A DNA stretch of 64,000 bases from Phoenix dactylifera (GCF_009389715.1 NW_024067666.1:1591001-1655000); one strand, 5' to 3'. Counted from the first letter of the stretch, positions 12,323 through 24,850 are shown. Program-made: numbers and translations. The notes: generated by a model from the letters alone, not told the origin.

Positions 12323-13049
12323 GGCCCCATTTGAGGGAGCTGTTGACTAGTAGAATTTTTGGAAGTAGAGCTTTTATAAGAAGTTGTTTGTTGTTTGGTA
12401 ATTATATTTCTAAAGTGGTGTGACACTTTAACATGTGTTTGGTAAACAAACTGAAAATGTACTTTTGGTACGATAAAATGACTATAAAGAACATTGCATA
12501 GTATTATACAACGAAGCATAATAAAATATAATATGTATTAACATAAATATATGATATAGTATAATATTACTATAATGTAATATAATATTAATATAATATA
12601 GTAATATAATATTGTATACTATAGCATAATAATTTAATATAATATAAAGTTATTTAACATAACATATCAATGTATTATGATATAATATAATATAATATTA
12701 TATTTATAATATAATACAATAATAAAGGTATAAAATATTATAATTATTAGTGTAAATTAATTTTTCACCCTTCTGCATATTTTTAAAAGTATAAAGGGAC
12801 ATTTTGTGTAATTGTTATATTTTATCACGAATATTTTGGTCAAAAAAATAGCTTTTCGACGGGACCTAAAAGTGCTTTCCTGGAAAGCTCCAAAATAGAG
12901 CTTCTCCTAAAAACTGTTTTTTAGCTTTTTGGAAAAAACAAAAATAACTTTCCAAAATTTTACCAAACACCTTTTTTTTTAATCTAAAGGTGCTTTTGGA
13001 GGGTGAGAAGGTGCTTTTTGGCCCTCCAAAAGCTCCTCCAAATGGAGTC
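12323..13049. mobile_element. Tourist-like (PIF/Harbinger) non-autonomous DNA transposon
   Basis: The left end is GGCCCCATTTGAGGGAGCT and the complement of the right end is GACTCCATTTGGAGGAGCT, an imperfect 19-bp terminal inverted repeat. Both ends are flanked by TAA, the target duplication typical of PIF/Harbinger elements. Subterminal parts are also inverted copies (TTTGGTAAAC on the left, TTTACCAAAC on the right). The middle, about 12,520-12,760, is almost pure A/T. There is no transposase, so it depends on a helper element elsewhere. Confidence 0.7.
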
Positions 13050-13087
13050 TAAGTTCTCGGCATTTTAATGCGAAATGTGATGTAGAA

Positions 13088-13530
13088 CTACAATTTCTCT
13101 TTAGAATAAAACTCAAATCCAGATTTAAAAGCAATCGGCTTTCTCATGTGCCAGCAAGGAACCTGCTGCACTTGGCCTGTGGAGTTGGAGAATTTAAGAC
13201 AGTGCCGTTGCGTGCATGTAATCCTGCACGATGGTAGAATTGGGTTCAATCGCAGGACGCATTCAACCAGTGGGGGCGGCGTGATGGGGTCCAACCACGT
13301 GAAGGGGTCGTGCCAACCATGTCATGAATGGCCTACCACAACCAAGTTGTACCTCCTACATGATTGGACGGTGCTGATTGCAACAATTCGTTGAGTTCGT
13401 GTGGTCCGTAGTTGCTGATGGATCCTGATTGGACCAGCGGATTGACCTGTATTGCCTCAGGGGCAGGGACACCGTGGACCGTTCACACTTCACAGTCACC
13501 TGCCTACGTAGGCAGGAAATTTTTTTTTTT
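13088..13530. other. GC-richer non-coding island with palindrome
   Basis: Overlapping short frames on both strands lack any family motif and are probably chance. The patch holds a CCACGTG box near 13,296 and a perfect 18-bp palindrome CCTGCCTACGTAGGCAGG at 13,499-13,516. A T-run follows almost at once. Another short perfect hairpin, GGGTGAGG/CCTCACCC, lies at 13,813-13,832. The function is unknown. Confidence 0.4.
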
Positions 13531-14164
13531 TTTTTTTGCCCTTATATTTCTTTCGCCCCCTACGTATGCATCTACGTGCATGAAATATGAACCATGAGTC
13601 GTTCTATTTCTCAACACTCAACAGCCATCCCGTGACTTAAATGGTCATAAATGATTAGCCCTATCCTAGAAAAAGTTTTGCATGGAGCAAATTTTTTTTT
13701 TTCCCCATCATGTCATCCAATCATAAAAATAGATAGCTGCAACATCAATTGCATGCCATTCATGATGCATCATCTTTGAACATTTAACAGTTCATTAATT
13801 CTTTTTATAGAAGGGTGAGGAAGACCTCACCCGCGTAGCAACCTTCACTGGGCTCCCTTCTCACTGGAGAATGTTTGATACGGGCAGACAAGTTTACTCA
13901 TACCCTCCCCATCCGCGGGGGAGCCCTATCAATATGGCAGCCCTTTTTACGTATAAGTACGTCACACCAGCACCACCTAAATACCGGCAGACCATATGGC
14001 GACTCCACCGTGATCGAATCATGTAGCAACTATCAAAAGATATATAAATTCTCTATGACACCAAACATACATAGGTGGAAACGCCAATTTCTAGTTCGAA
14101 TTGAATTGATATACTTCACCACCAAGCTAATACTCAAAAACAGATTTAAAGTAATAATTTATTA

Positions 14165-14540
14165 TATTTATTGAAAATCTGTATATTGTGATATTTAAAT
14201 AATTAATTTTATAAAAAAATCAATCTTTTTTTGGTAAAAAATGAAAATACTTCATTTTATTCTTTAGGTATTTTCAAAATTTTACTATTTAAAATAATTT
14301 AAATATCAAAAGTTTCTGCATATTCCTACATTATATATTGTTTTACAAGTTTTCTGAAAACATAAACAATTTTTGATTATTTTCTATTTATACTACAATT
14401 AAAGAGTAGTGTGGAATATAAATCCGTATGAGTTAAAGTATGTTTTTAATTATATTTTATATATTTATTTATAATTTTATTGTTAATTAAATTTTGATTT
14501 TGAATATATTTTTAATATAAATCAAGTTCGACCAATTGAT
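14165..14540 (+). repeat. AT-rich dispersed repeat, copy 1
   Basis: Shares ordered blocks with 18,600-18,925 in the same orientation: a TTTATTCTTTAGGTATTTTC-like block, then TTTTACAAGTTTTCT, then a GATTATTTTCTATTTATACT block. No coding potential; the element class is unknown. Confidence 0.5.
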
Positions 14541-15909
14541 CCAGATGTTGGATCAAAGATTAGATATCATTCGCATCCTTTATAGTTATTTCGTTATTGT
14601 TATTCTTATTATTAAATTTACTCAAAATTTAATTTATATTTAAAATAATGTCAGACTTATATTTATTTAGACTAGCTACTACCCAGCTTGTATTCATATA
14701 CTTTTAGAATAAATGTGGATATATTTATATCTGATTCACACCTATATTTATTTATAATAAGTATGGATATAAATTTCAATATCCTTTTATGTCTACATTT
14801 GTATTCATATCCGTTAGAAAAAAAATAGATACGGATGCAGAGATATACCAATATGCTACCTGTAACATTGTTTAGCTCTATTTATGGCATGTGATAGTGT
14901 ATTTTTTCCAAAAAATTCAAGATAAGCTTTTTTTTTTTTTTAATCCTCATTGTATAAACTTGGTCCCGATGAAATCTAACACTATCCAAGCTCAAAATGA
15001 AAGAGCCTGCCTATTAAAACCTAAACACTCCCTCCCCTTTCCTCTCATAAGAGTCTAGCCCTGTACTTTAGATCCTGGATATTAGATTCATGCATATACC
15101 AAGGAACTTATTCAGTAAGCTATCTGACCACCTAAATGCACTAAATGCATGCAAAACTCCAATGGCAAAATTGAAGGTTGAACTCTTTAATTTATAACGA
15201 CTCTGATAAGATATATAGATAAAGAAGGTGATGGTGATCTCCTGATGATGACTATGATATCGTTCATCATTCCAACTTGCTCATGGTCCACTTCTCTGCA
15301 TTATTTTGATAAACATTAAAGTATCTAGTAAACAAATGACGACAACTCCAAAAAAAAAATGAGGCAGCAACCATTTTGGCAACTCTCCTCCTGTTGCTGA
15401 TTTGCAGATAGAATAATGATGAAAGGATAATGATGAAAGGGATGAGGAGTTCATGTCATGGACTTATAGTCATCCTTCATTATCTTGCTTGGAATTAAAT
15501 ATAGAAATAAATGGTTATAAGCGACCACTAGTAACATGTACTTTATTGCAATGGCAAGATATATACAAAGGTGGTTTAGTAAAGGGTTATACCCAATAAC
15601 ATCTTTACGAGGAGACATGGCTACTCATTACAGAGAAAATGCTGAATGATTCGCACAACTCCCATAAATCACACGAGTACTACTGCCTTACCAGGGATCA
15701 TGCATGCATGGCCATGTCAAAACGTGAGATTCTGCACACAAATGGTTACTCATGGCATAGCCATGCTGTAAGTAAAAACAGTGAAAGTTCAGATCAGCAA
15801 TTAACACTCTTCAGTTAGTAAAGTGGAATTTGGATTTAAATCCTTTTCGAAGCATTTCAAAGTTCTGAATTGGTATGGGCAAGCAATTCATTATTCATGA
15901 CTTGAATAG
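14541..15909. other. Gene-free intergenic DNA
   Basis: At 14,690-14,860 there is a stretch rich in GGATAT/ATATCC words in both orientations, a decayed repeat type common in plant genomes. Otherwise nothing recognised. Confidence 0.55.
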
Positions 15910-16017
15910 TTTGGCTTGTTTGTGGGCACAGTCATTCTAGATATTTTTGTGAAAGGTGATAACAGGAATCCTGAAGAGATAATGAAACACATAGAAAGAG
16001 CTGCAGATGAAGCATAA
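15910..16017 (+). other. Possible orphan terminal exon
   Basis: An open frame of 35 codons plus a stop begins right after an AG. It reads FGLFVGTVILDIFVKGDN followed by RNPEEIMKHIERAADEA, a hydrophobic stretch followed by a charged helix. That looks more protein-like than neighbouring random frames. No start codon, upstream exon or good pyrimidine tract was found. It could be a gene relic or chance. Confidence 0.2.
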
Positions 16018-16504
16018 ATTAGGCAACAAGAGGGACAAATTGCACACCTCTGTCATTATGAGGCAGTCGTGATCGACCGGTCACTTAGGTTGAATGGTAT
16101 GGTCGGCATTAGGTTTCTTCTTTGCTTAGATAATGGTTCTCCACAAATTGTTGAATGTTTTCCTATTAGGACTGATCGTGCCACGGTCGATGAGTCACTT
16201 AAATTGAATAGCAACTTGTTGCTTTTTAACAAGATATGAGAGTTCGCATCCATCGCAATCTTAATCATGTTCTTTTCAGAATTACAGATGTGCAGTGCAA
16301 CAAAATCTTAGATACATCTCAAGATCTAGGGCTTCTTCGTCCCGTACATCCGAAGGGACAAGAACAGACCAGCAGATTGGTTCACAAAGTTGGCATGCAG
16401 ATATTGGCACCATTACAAATGGAGTGTACCCCAGGCCTGACAAAACCAAGTCTCCCAATTTGATCAATTTATTGTTGGTTTAGTTCATGTTCTTCAAATC
16501 AAAA

Positions 16505-16531
16505 CAAGAAGAAGAAGAAGAAGAAGAAGAA
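16505..16531. repeat. (GAA)n microsatellite
   Basis: About nine AAG/GAA units, followed by A-rich sequence. Confidence 0.9.
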
Positions 16532-18599
16532 AAAGAGACAATGTCTGCTATATATGTAATGCTTGTTGAGCAGAAGGATGATATATTATCTAAGCTTGAA
16601 ATTAACGTTCTTTAATTTTACCACAAGAGGATTGCACGTAAAGTGAAATGAATAGTTCCCATGGTGTCTGAAATCAAGCTGACGTTATCCTTTGTTCACT
16701 ATTATATTAAGTTATTGGACTAATAATATATGATCTATTTGGGATTCCATTCACATTGTTTGTGTATAGTGTATGAAATGTCATACACCCATTTAAATTC
16801 TTCTGGAAAGCGATTTATGTTACAGATTGACCATGAAAACCATTGTTGTCTGCAAGTTGACCAAGGGCAATTTTTTTATGGTGTTCACACCTAAGTGCTT
16901 AATATATATATACCACATATTTTTTTTTAATCTATATAATATTTACATAGGATTGGAATCATAGAGGAGAGATACAGGACGGCACCTCATTTTCCAAGAA
17001 TAGTCTCTCTATAAATTAGGCCATTGGCACAAACATCTGATTCATCTGAACACAAAGCTCTAGGAATTGAGCTCCTCGTCAAACGTTTCCACCATAAAGA
17101 CAAGCTCCTAGTTTCTTAACTTTCCCATACGTGCAAGATTCAACATCCTAAATCTAGGATGTGGTCTAGTTTTCATATAAGCCCGAAGAAAATTTTGTTA
17201 AGATTCTAAGACGGGTCGTTTCTTTTGAATCATTTGGATGCATGGTGGAAACTTTGTGAATTGTTGTCACCTTGTGGTATCACACATTCACACTCAAATC
17301 CAGCAACGAAAGTAGCCTTGCATGGCACAAATAATGGAAGCTTCCTATGTCATTTTTATTGAGGTAAGAAAAAAAAAAAGGAATGATAGCAACATCTATA
17401 GATGTTGTTCACTAGATGCCTGAACCTTCATAAGGGATGAGGCAAGAGGTCAACTTAATACTAGTCAAATAAACACAAATCTAGCAAGCAAATCTGCCTC
17501 CACGTTTAAATTATATTAACTGCAAAATTTTTTTAATATCTTAATCAAAATAACGCCAAGATTTATTTGAAAGGGAGAAGAAATCTAGTCAATTAACTCA
17601 GGATCTAATCAAAGAACATGGCGACATTATCTTTTTTCAATTTTTAAGGTCTTTCCATCATGCAATTTTCAATTTTCTTTCACATGAAAGTAGCTCTAAG
17701 GTAGGTGAGACCGTCCGTTGATTAAGGGAAAATTGGATTTACTTGGAACATTGTATGTAAAGCCAAATTTTCCAAATTGACTCAAAGATAGCAAGATCCC
17801 AGAAATCATGATGCATGCTAGCTATTGCTGCTTTCAGGCTATTATGTGCTGTTGTGCATTATTTCCAAGAATAGATGACTGTTTCTGCTTCACAGCTCTC
17901 AAATGCAATGCATTCTTTCATAAAATAGTTGACAGTTCCATGGTTGGCATTTGCCCTAACCTACCTTCTGGGAGTACATATCTTTAATCCTGAGTGTAGC
18001 TCAATGTATATGTAGTAAATTGGATTTGCTAGGCTGATTCAGTCGAGAAATCCATACCTAGCAAGTTGTTATGCAGTGGATATACATCCTATACATTCTA
18101 TGTATATGTCGAAGGGCGCATATTCTAACTATAATTATACATGATTATAATCCGATTTGATAGTGTATGAAGCAATTCTTTCAATCCACTTAACACGAAT
18201 ACCTCACAGAAAACAATAATCGAAAATAGACATCGGCAGCATTTTTAAGTACCGCAAATACCTTTATCATCTTAAGATGGTATCGGCAATTAATTGTCCG
18301 CATTTTCAGAAAAATGTCAATATTTTTATTTTAGCAACATATGTATGTGCCCTTAAAGTTTCAATCCTAAAATTTTATTCAAATATTTTATTATAATTAT
18401 ATATGCCGATAATAAACTATGATATCTGGTAAAAATTCTCAAAAATAAATTATATACTGTATAATTTATATCGGGGGATAATTCAAAACAGTGATCCTTT
18501 GTTTGAATTGTAAGCTCTTAACCACCACACTGCAATATATATTATTATTATTACACAAGAATGGTTTATTTAACTTATGGATATATTTTTATCTCATTA
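16532..18599. other. Gene-free AT-rich intergenic DNA
   Basis: No supported coding frame. Words such as ATCGGCA at about 18,230-18,300 hint at further decayed CACTA-type sequence, but no ends were defined. Confidence 0.55.
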
Positions 18600-18925
18600 A
18601 TCAATTATTTGATGTACATTTAAATATTTTAAATATTTTTATTTTTCACAAAAATAAAAAATGAACTTACTTTATTTTATCCTTTATTATATTTTCAAAG
18701 TTTGATTATTAAAAATTAACATTCGTGTGCCACCATATTTATATATAATTTTTTTACAAGCTCTCTAGGAATAGATAATTCATGATTATTTTTATTTATG
18801 CTATAATAAAAAGTAATAATATATTTTGATGCAAAAATATTAATATTTTTATATTATATGTTTATCTTAAATAGTTGTTGATTCTTAATATTTTAATACA
18901 AGCCCAATCGAACTAGTATTCTATA
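18600..18925 (+). repeat. AT-rich dispersed repeat, copy 2
   Basis: Same family and orientation as 14,165-14,540; the order of blocks is kept while the sequence has drifted considerably. Confidence 0.5.
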
Positions 18926-19779
18926 TATAGTAATGCTAAGCATATTAGTTAAATGCTATAATAATTGTTCTAGTTCTCAGCATTTCAAGTTATATACTGT
19001 AGAATAGGAATTTATATCAGCATTTATAAAAAAATACCACTAATAAAAATATACATATCGAAAGATAGCGGCGTTTATACTATAATGCAGCAAAAGAAAT
19101 TTTAATGATGTACAATAAGAAATACCATAAGTAATTTGCTGCTAAAAGTCAACTTTGTTCTAGTAAAAATAAGACAATTCCAAAAGTAGGCTTTTAAGCC
19201 CCTTTTGCTTTTATTAATCGGTGATAACATGATTTACAACGACTATATTTCCAAAATTTCTTGAAATCCACATTAAGAAAACAATTATCCAGGAATTAAG
19301 TTGTGAGTCTTACATCGACTTTATCTCATGCTATAATGTTTAACTTCTCCTAGATTAAAAGATACGAGCAATCAAAATATTATTTGAAAAGAAAATCTTT
19401 ACTTTGAGTGAGCCATTTTGTGCAGTAGGCGCATCCAACTTCTAAAAGATAGTCACACTACTCATTTTGATGGTTAGAAAACAGAAAACGGATATCATAT
19501 GACAAAGTTATGATCACCCGAAGTTATGCTTTTGGATCAGGTCTTGGATACGATGGATCTTCTTTCAAACTCGTACAGACCTCCCTAGATGGCCAATTTA
19601 GTCCACAACGGGTTCAATAAGTCTCCGAATTCCTACTATGAACTAGGTCTTTTAATTTGAACCTCTTGACCCTTGAGCATTTTACATATAATGTTAGAGC
19701 TAGTCTCACATACAAACATGGAAAGGATGATTGCGGGAAAGGAATACTCCTAACTAAACTAGAATCGAAGTTGTCACAA

Positions 19780-20645
19780 GGACAAGGCCCCAGGGCATTG
19801 TAGATTTGGGAGAGTTCTTCAGCTTCTTTCCACCAAGCTCTAGAGTGTTACACCACCTGAGAGAGTCCATGAGACGACCCGGCACGATTTAGGCAGGGGT
19901 CATGAGGGCATACCTGACTTATCACATCTGGTTGGACAGGAATATTTGCATGTTTGAGGGTAGAGGATCATCGCCCAGTACCGTGGCGGGCAGGGCCTCC
20001 CGCAATGCGACGGAGATCATCATGACTACCACGTTGCTCACTTCTGGGACAACCAAGGACATCTGGGATACCCGTTCTGCTGTCACAGTGTCTAGGTTTA
20101 CTTTCTTCTCATAGGTACCCCCACTTCTTGAGCATCTCAAAGTGAACTTTGATGGTTGCTGGTCGGCGATGGAGCACACGGAGGAGTGGGCTTTGTGATC
20201 AGAGATCATCTGGGTAGGCTGATTGTAGCTGGAGGGTGACATACCACAAGCCGGGTCGTCTTTGAGGTGGAGCTATAGGCTGCATAAGAGGGTATGTCCT
20301 ATGCGAGGAGAGTCCTGGGAGCTGACAGGATATTCTTAGAGGGGGACTCTGTTACGGTGGTTGACTGGATACGAGTTTTGGACCCGGATGGAGACGGGCA
20401 CCCGTTGCTTTGCGAGATCCGCGGTTTGGCCAGGGAGATGGCTTTTTTCAGGTAACACATGTTTATAGGGAGGCGAACAGTGCGGCAGACTGAGTCGCCT
20501 CTTTTGTAGCCTGACATTCGGGCGGATTGATCTGGACTAGGGTCAGAGATATACCTCACCCTCTGTATCATCGTTTCTCTTTTGATTTGGCAGGCTATAC
20601 TCATGTGAGATCTATATGATGCCGTTTTTCACAACAAAAAAAAAG
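19780..20645 (+). mobile_element. 5'-truncated LINE (L1-type), linker and RNase H tail
   Basis: The frame AYLTYHIWLDRNICMFEG is the conserved linker (YHIWLDRN.CMFEGR) before the RNase H domain of plant L1-type LINEs. The next pieces are LKVNFDGCWSA (the first catalytic Asp motif) and, after frame changes, words matching the GDSVTVVDWI region near 20,340. The RNase H end lies near 20,470-20,540. A short A-rich tail follows at about 20,632-20,645. Several in-frame stops show that it is long dead. No endonuclease or complete reverse transcriptase is present. Confidence 0.7.
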
Positions 20646-21208
20646 AAGGACGGGGCTACGTATACTATAATAATTAGAACCATACAAGTAGATTACGAGG
20701 AAACTAGTTGAATAGCATGTGTGTGTGTCGAGATATTGTGATTATTGTTGAGCCTCTCACCACTGACACCCAGGCAATTAAGTGCATGCATGATGCATCA
20801 CTTAGGACAGGTCTCAACCTAATGCTTCTCCCACCCGTCACACTCTTGTTATTTATTTGACCAGCCTACAATAGTTACAGGTGTAATTGATCTTCACATA
20901 ACATTCATCATACTACGCGATGCATCATCTCTTTTATTTTTCTACAAAAGGAATTAGTTAGCACTCCACCCACTTCTTTTATTCTCCTTTTTTTGTTGTT
21001 GGCGAGAAGTAGGGGAATTGAAGTTCCCTCAACCAATTTATTGCTAAAAGAATAAATGCAATCGGTGCATTAGTGAAGTAAATAGTTTAGGCAATGTCTT
21101 GCATCAGTGACTCCATAAATTTTGATGAATGCAAGGGCTCCCCAAAAAAAAAATTTCTTTGAAGCCTTAGCCACAGTAAAGTTGCTCAGTTTTTTTCTTT
21201 AAAAAAAG

Positions 21209-21437
21209 GGACTCCTAAATTTCTCTCTCCAAATCAGGCACGCCTCTTCCTCCAATTTATCCGTGACAAGATCTTTTCACTAGGGTTCGTTTGCGAAAAA
21301 AGAAAAAAAAAGTATGGACAATAGAAAAACAAAAAAATGCCTCTTTTTTTTTTTAGTACACAGGCACCTCACACTAAACATAGATGAGTACAAATTGGAG
21401 GAAGAGGCGTGCCTGATTTGGAGAGAGGAATTTCGGA
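21209..21437. repeat. Long inverted repeat (hairpin-forming)
   Basis: The left arm at about 21,209-21,258 (core CCAAATCAGGCACGCCTCTT) and the right arm at about 21,392-21,437 (core AAGAGGCGTGCCTGATTTGG) are inverted copies. They are perfect over about 36 bp and nearly so beyond. The spacer of about 133 bases is A/T-run rich. The right arm runs straight into the first unit of the tandem array that follows. Transcription would give a long RNA hairpin. Confidence 0.8.
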
Positions 21438-21438
21438 G

Positions 21439-22266
21439 TCTCTCACTGAAAACGCCTGAATCAACCAAACTCCAATGAAGGCAAATTTGGAAATATAGTC
21501 TCTAGTATAACTACAGCAAGTATTTCCCTAGCAACCTAAGTTGGCACCTTCCTTTCTTAGGCTCTTTGGTGGATGTCTTGAGAGTTGTTTTGTAAATTCT
21601 TGTTGATCCATTATTCCAAAAATGTAAGAACAAGATAAAAGTTGGTACACAAATGGGAGCAAGGCCTTCTCAGTATGTGGTGACCTAATCAATCGTTTGT
21701 ATCGATATGTGGTAACTGTCACTGAAAACCCGTGAATCAACCGACCTCTAATGAAGGCAAATTTGGAAATATAGCCTCTAGTATAACCACTAACAGAGTA
21801 TTTTCCTAGCAACCTAAGTTGGCACCTTCCTTTCTTAGGCTCTTTAGTGGATGTCTTGAGAGTTGCTTTGTAAATCCTTGTTGATCCATTATTCCAAAAA
21901 ATGTAAGAATAAGATAAAAGTTGGTATACAAATGGGAGTAAGGCCTTCTCAATATGTGGTGACCTAATCAATCGTTTGTATTGATATGTGGTAACTCTCA
22001 CTGAAAACCCTTGAATCAACCGACCTCTAATGAAGGCGAATTTGGAAATATAGCCTCTAGCATAACCACTAACGGAGTATTTCCCTAGCAACCTAAGTTG
22101 GCACCTTACTTTCTTAGGCTCTTTAGTGGATGTCTTACGAGTTGCTTTGTAAATCCTTGTTGATCCATTATTCCAAAAAAATAAGAACAAGATAAAAGTT
22201 GGTACACAAATGGGAGCAAGGCTTTCTCAATATGTGGTGACCTAAGCAATCGTTTGTATCGATATA
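21439..22266. repeat. Three-copy 276/279-bp tandem repeat
   Basis: Landmarks recur at fixed spacing: ACTGAAAAC starts at 21,445, 21,721 and 22,000; GCAAATTTGG or its variant starts at 21,481, 21,757 and 22,036. Periods are 276 and 279, both multiples of three. As a result a long minus-strand frame runs across the units and gives repeated peptides such as LRLLGKYSVSGY. The reading frame is not kept in the outer parts of the array and no family is recognised, so I treat the frame as a by-product of duplication. Confidence 0.85.
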
Positions 22267-22269
22267 TCA

Positions 22270-23517
22270 AGTTGCAGGTCACCACTTGTGTAAGCAAAAC
22301 TTCCTTTTGGTGTGAATATCCTGTCCTTCTCTCCCTCGAAACACTAGCCATATGTGCATGCAAGACCCACATCAAGAAGGACGCGTTTGTTTATTTCATT
22401 TCCAGGCATTGTTTTGTCCATTTACAAATGCAGTGGTAGTCCTCGCAGGAGTGATGTGTTTGCACAGCTTCATATTCCAACCTAAATTCAATGTGAAATC
22501 TTTTGTTTGAAGCGAAAATTGAGGCATATTGGCTATCAAATCCAGTTTGGAACCCAAATAAGACTTGATAACTTGTCGCATTTAGTTTCTGAAGCGAGTG
22601 AAATTATACTTGGAAAAGGTATACATGAATCATGTTCTCTTGCATTTTATCTTGCAAATTAGATCAGAATCTAGCTATGTGGTTGAGTGTGGATATAACA
22701 AGATTGGATTCATTTTAAGGTTGTCACCCTAATTTAAACCTTGATGATGGAGATACAAATTTATATCACTAGTTCACTACTGAGCTTTCACCAACAAGGA
22801 ATATATAAATACCACATAGACATTCAAAGATTTAATCTCATTCCAATGAGATTAATCTCATACAGCAGAGTTTGAAGATTAGCTTAGTAAACTACACAAG
22901 GTATAGATTTGATTGGTAGGAGTCATGAGATCCGGATCCAGACCCCATCTAACCATTCGCCATATAATGACTTGAAATATGTGGTGATCTAATCTGCTCC
23001 CACACATTGAGACATAAGACCTTGGCGTTTGTTGTATCTGCCAATATAACCTAAGATAACCCAAGAAAACATTGGAAATAATATCAAAACATTAATCATG
23101 ATTTCGATCTTTTCTTTGACTAGTTTAAAACAATTATTATTGGTAAATATCAAAATAGATGCCTAAAAGTATCTCGATTCAAATATATCAGTTCATTTCT
23201 CAACATACACCAGATCTTTTCAAATTCTTCCAACCTGTTATTTTGGCCAATGTAAACTAGGATACGCATTGATGAAGGCTTTCCTCATGGAGCATTACTT
23301 GGGGGATATTTGGTTTTAGGCATGACTTTAACAAGGGTGAAACTTAGCTCATATAAGCTCAAGCACATATTCTTGTTTAACCATATAAAATTATTTGATT
23401 TCACCCTTCAATTAGTTTTGACATAGTTGAAGAGGAATAAGTATTAAAAGATGGGTTTTTTTATTTTTTTAAATTTCCAAAAGTATCTCTATTTATTGTT
23501 ACATTTTTGGAGTATCG
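22270..23517. other. Gene-free intergenic DNA
   Basis: No supported gene or repeat with clear ends. Confidence 0.55.
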
Positions 23518-24850
23518 AAAAGGTTCTTTAACTGAATAAAGCCAAATAAAAAAAAAGGTGTCAACTAGCGTAGTTGGTAAAGTCTCTCTTGTTGATACAA
23601 TAAGAATTCATTTGGTTCATAAGAAGAATTTTTTATAACTCAAATATTTTTTTTGAAAAGTAGATACCTAGATATATGATGCTTGAGAAAGTAGTTTTTT
23701 TTTGTATATTTGGTTGATTATGAAAAGTGGCACATTCTAGAATTGCTTATATTTCGTGGTGCATCTGTGTTCTTAGAAAAGTTGCATAAAAAATCTGTTA
23801 TACTTTTAGTAAAAAAAAAAGAAGAACTTACCCTATTTTATCTAAAAGTTTAAAGATATTTTTGGAAAAAAAAACTCCATGTTTCCTATATCCCACATAG
23901 ATTGTTTTATTCCATAAAATATGAAAATTTTATTTCCATAAAAAAATATTTTCCATCTATTTTTTAAAACTCTAATTAAATATAAAATATATTTTTTTAT
24001 TTTTTACTATATATATATATATATATATATATATTCTGCGAACCAAATATCCCTTTTGACTCCTATCGAAGCTGTTCAAAGAGAGAGCAAGCCCACCGCC
24101 ACACAAGTTTTCACCCTCTCTTTATCCGCATGCATGATCCATGTAGTGGGACCCATGTGTAAATAAAGACTAGTATCAGATAATTAACAACATATGTAGA
24201 ATAAATTTATATTTTTCTTCTAGATAACTGTAAAAGATGTTCTATCCAATTGTTGTTTTACTCTAGTGCTTGAAAAAAGTTATTTGATTGAATAAAGCTG
24301 AGAAAAGAGGGTGAGAAATGGTAGAGTTGGCAGGTCTCTTGTGCTGATATAAAAGATATAGAGTCAATTCTATTTTATCTTGGTCTTCAACCAAGCTCCT
24401 ATCCATTCTAATTACAGAAATAAACAGATAATAAATAAATTCATTCCAATTTAGCCAGCTTTGTTCACAAACCAAATATCCATAGACACAAATTTTCCTC
24501 TTTTGTTATTAGCATGCACAAGCTATACAGAATGAGACCCATGTTTGACTCCAAAGTATTAATTGTTAGATATTAAGAAAACAAATAATTTATATTTATA
24601 TTTATATTCTAGAAACTTCTTATACTCCAAATACTGTTTTATTGAAACAAAAAAGTTTGATTGAGTAAAGATAAAATAGAAAGGGCACCAGTAGATCGTA
24701 AGAGTCACTAAGGTGCAAGACATATGTATTCTACTCTCTCTCCCACTAATTTTCAATACTTTTCTATATATTTTAATTTAAAAGTAAATAAATTTATGTG
24801 CAAACCAACCATCCCTTGTCACACGCTCGCACCTCTTCGCTCCTACTCGT
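23518..24850 (+). repeat. Three diverged direct-repeat units with a tRNA-like A box
   Basis: Units start near 23,518, 24,277 and 24,648, each with a variant of TTGATTGAATAAAGC. In unit 1 this is followed by TAGCGTAGTTGGTAAAG, which matches the tRNA/SINE A-box consensus TRGCNNAGYNGG. Unit 2 keeps AGAGTTGGCAGGTCTCTTG. Each unit later has a variant of AACCAAATATCC, and units 1 and 2 a GACCCATG block. Unit 1 is longer because it holds an extra AT-rich segment (about 23,605-24,050) whose ends, TTTGGTTC and GAACCAAA, are inverted, so it is probably an inserted MITE. An (AT)n run lies at about 24,006-24,033. Confidence 0.45.

Noticed and set aside
13146-13597. Short GC-richer frames on both strands
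   Set aside because: No domain, no splice context, and the patch is palindromic.
16060-16215. Two similar blocks around CGGTCACTTAGGTTGAATGG
   Set aside because: A short, diverged direct pair with no clear unit; could be chance or a small decayed duplication.
21528-22190. 220-codon minus-strand frame with repeated peptide
   Set aside because: It arises from the tandem array whose unit lengths are multiples of three. The frame is not kept in the outer parts of the array and there is no known motif.
23555-23625. A tRNA gene at the TAGCGTAGTTGG box
   Set aside because: No cloverleaf can be drawn: the B box and acceptor stem are missing. Kept only as a SINE-like signal.
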